Both the position numbers and the translations under genes were made by a program. Of a DNA stretch of 6,089 bases, positions 5,292 to 6,089 are shown piece after piece. Each line of letters opens with the position of its first letter. Within the stretch, counting starts at the first letter, position 1. Below the pieces are notes generated by a model. It searched no databases, was not told the origin of the DNA, and worked only from the letters and a program-made list of their open reading frames with translations. Origin of the DNA: Phycisphaerales bacterium (GTDB lineage Bacteria > Planctomycetota > Phycisphaerae > Tepidisphaerales > Tepidisphaeraceae); assembly GCA_028288905.1 (NCBI GenBank), contig JAQGHJ010000030.1:1-6089 (forward strand), given 5' to 3'.

Positions 5292-6070
5292 TTGCCCGCC
5301 GGGCGGGTGGCGGTCTCTTCGCCCGGCGGGCCGAAGCCTCGAGCCGTCCACGCCGTACGGGCCTGGGGGGACGACGACAGGTAGGCGAGGAACCGCTGGG
5401 CCGCCGCCGGCCGCTTCGTCGTCTTAACGACGACTCCCGGGTACACGATGGGTTCGTGCGTGCCGGCCGCCGCGGTCGCGACCACCCGAACCTTGTCCCC
5501 GACCGTCTTGGCGTCGGTCGCGTACACGACGCCGGCCGCCACCTCACCGCGCTCGACGTACGCGAGCACCTGCCGGACGTTCGTGCCGTAAACCAAACGC
5601 GGGGCCAGCGCGTCCGTCAGCTTCAGGGCGGCGAACACCTGCCGGGCGTATTGGCCAGCCGGAACCGTTTTCGGCTCGCCGGTCGCCACCCGCCCGCCCG
5701 CACGGTCGGCCAGGGCCGCGAAGCTCGCCGGCGCGTTCCTGCTCGCCGGAACGACCAGCACCAGCGTGTTGGTCGCCACGGTGCGGCGGGTGGCGGGGTC
5801 GACGATCCCGGCCTTCTCTAGGGCGTCCATCTGCGCGGCGGCGGCCGACACGAACACGTCGAGGTCGGCCCCGTTCCTGATCTGCGCCATCACCTGCCCG
5901 CTCGACCCGAACGAGAACTCGACGGCGTCGCCCGTGTCGGCCCGGTAGAGCGCGGCCACCTCGCCCAGCGCTTCCTTCAAACTGATCGCCGCCCCAACCC
6001 GAACCGTGTCGGCCGCCGCCGGAGCAGCGGCGAACAACACGAGGAACGCCAGGGTGCGGAACATGGACAC
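5288..6070 (-). CDS. modA: Molybdate-binding periplasmic protein ModA
   Basis: ModA captures molybdate (usually also tungstate) outside the cytoplasmic membrane and delivers it to ModB. The precursor has 260 residues. A signal peptide is clear: a hydrophobic core at about 7-16 ending APAAA-DT, a type I cleavage site with no lipobox cysteine. The mature protein is a canonical ModA: VGAAISLKEAL, SFGSSGQVMAQI, GADLDVFVSA, PKTVPAGQYAR, GTNVRQVLAYVERGE and GVVYATDA. By alignment with E. coli ModA the oxyanion ligands would be Ser30, Ser57, Ala138, Val165 and Tyr183; four of the five fall at identical spacing in pairs (27, 27 and 18 residues). The start is GTG at 6070, five bases after GAGG; ATG at 6064 is two codons in and possible. 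modB follows with a 4-base overlap. Molybdate uptake supplies the molybdenum cofactor. Any ModE site or Moco riboswitch upstream lies outside the window. Confidence 0.96.
   Translation of the reverse strand: MSMFRTLAFLVLFAAAPAAADTVRVGAAISLKEALGEVAALYRADTGDAVEFSFGSSGQVMAQIRNGADLDVFVSAAAAQMDALEKAGIVDPATRRTVATNTLVLVVPASRNAPASFAALADRAGGRVATGEPKTVPAGQYARQVFAALKLTDALAPRLVYGTNVRQVLAYVERGEVAAGVVYATDAKTVGDKVRVVATAAAGTHEPIVYPGVVVKTTKRPAAAQRFLAYLSSSPQARTAWTARGFGPPGEETATRPAGK
5294..5331 (-). promoter_or_regulatory. 12-pair hairpin ending two bases before the modB start
   Basis: In the modAB mRNA, gcccgccgggcg (5331-5320) pairs perfectly with cgcccggcgggc (5305-5294), and the 14-base loop may close by two further G-U pairs. 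The stem lies in the last codons of modA. It buries the only purine-rich stretch that could bind the ribosome for modB and ends two bases before GTG. The likely effect is that modB is translated only when ribosomes finishing modA open the stem. Confidence 0.55.
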
Positions 6071-6075
6071 GTGAG

Positions 6076-6079
6076 CCTC
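6076..6079 (-). promoter_or_regulatory. Ribosome binding site of modA (GAGG)
   Basis: On the minus strand GAGG is followed by ctcac and then GTG at 6070, a 5-base spacing. The distance to the alternative ATG at 6064 would be 11 bases, so the site favours the GTG start. Confidence 0.5.
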
Positions 6080-6089
6080 GATGCCAGGG

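Noticed and set aside
5292..5351. Upstream start for modB at 5351
   Set aside because: The extra residues are polar and read through modA codons; GTG at 5291 gives the normal length and the classic stop-start overlap.

Overview
The window is high-GC bacterial DNA: one sampled 60-base line inside the sugar transferase gene is about 75% G+C. Its gene content and style fit a planctomycete of the Gemmata group, namely long glycine/alanine-rich linkers, scattered polysaccharide genes and weak Shine-Dalgarno sites. That assignment is an inference from style only, because no rRNA or lineage marker is present.

Layout, left to right. (1) Positions 1-797, + strand: the 3' end of a PcrA/UvrD-type DNA helicase gene, with helicase motifs V and VI and the C-terminal Tudor-like domain. 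(2) Positions 834-1370, - strand and converging on it: an unrecognised protein with an acidic, probably disordered N-terminus and two membrane segments. (3) Positions 1371-2095: a roughly 720-base region without a convincing gene. Its left half is clearly more AT-rich (45-50% G+C in two counted lines) and holds a 12-pair hairpin and a short tandem repeat. Its right half is GC-rich and can fold into a compact three-way junction followed by a 7-pair hairpin, just ahead of the next gene. (4) Positions 2096-3562 and 3688-4563, + strand: a two-gene polysaccharide module. The first gene encodes a phosphoglycosyl transferase (bacterial sugar transferase family) and the second a WecG/TagA/CpsF glycosyltransferase. 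These would act one after the other: the first loads sugar-1-phosphate onto a polyprenyl phosphate, and the second adds another sugar. (5) Positions 6070 down to 4623, - strand: modA and modB, the binding protein and permease of a molybdate ABC transporter, overlapping by four bases. No modC ATPase gene follows them.

The observation most worth pursuing is in the sugar transferase. Its N-terminal region resembles a shortened, catalytically dead GGDEF domain. The GGDEF signature is replaced by DDNHL, but an RxxD motif sits exactly five residues upstream, where the c-di-GMP inhibitory site lies in true GGDEF proteins. This suggests a built-in c-di-GMP sensor on the enzyme that starts polysaccharide assembly. 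The second is a perfect 12-pair hairpin at the end of modA that finishes two bases before the modB GTG start, as expected for tight translational coupling. The possible structured leader at 1874-1974 is third and less certain.
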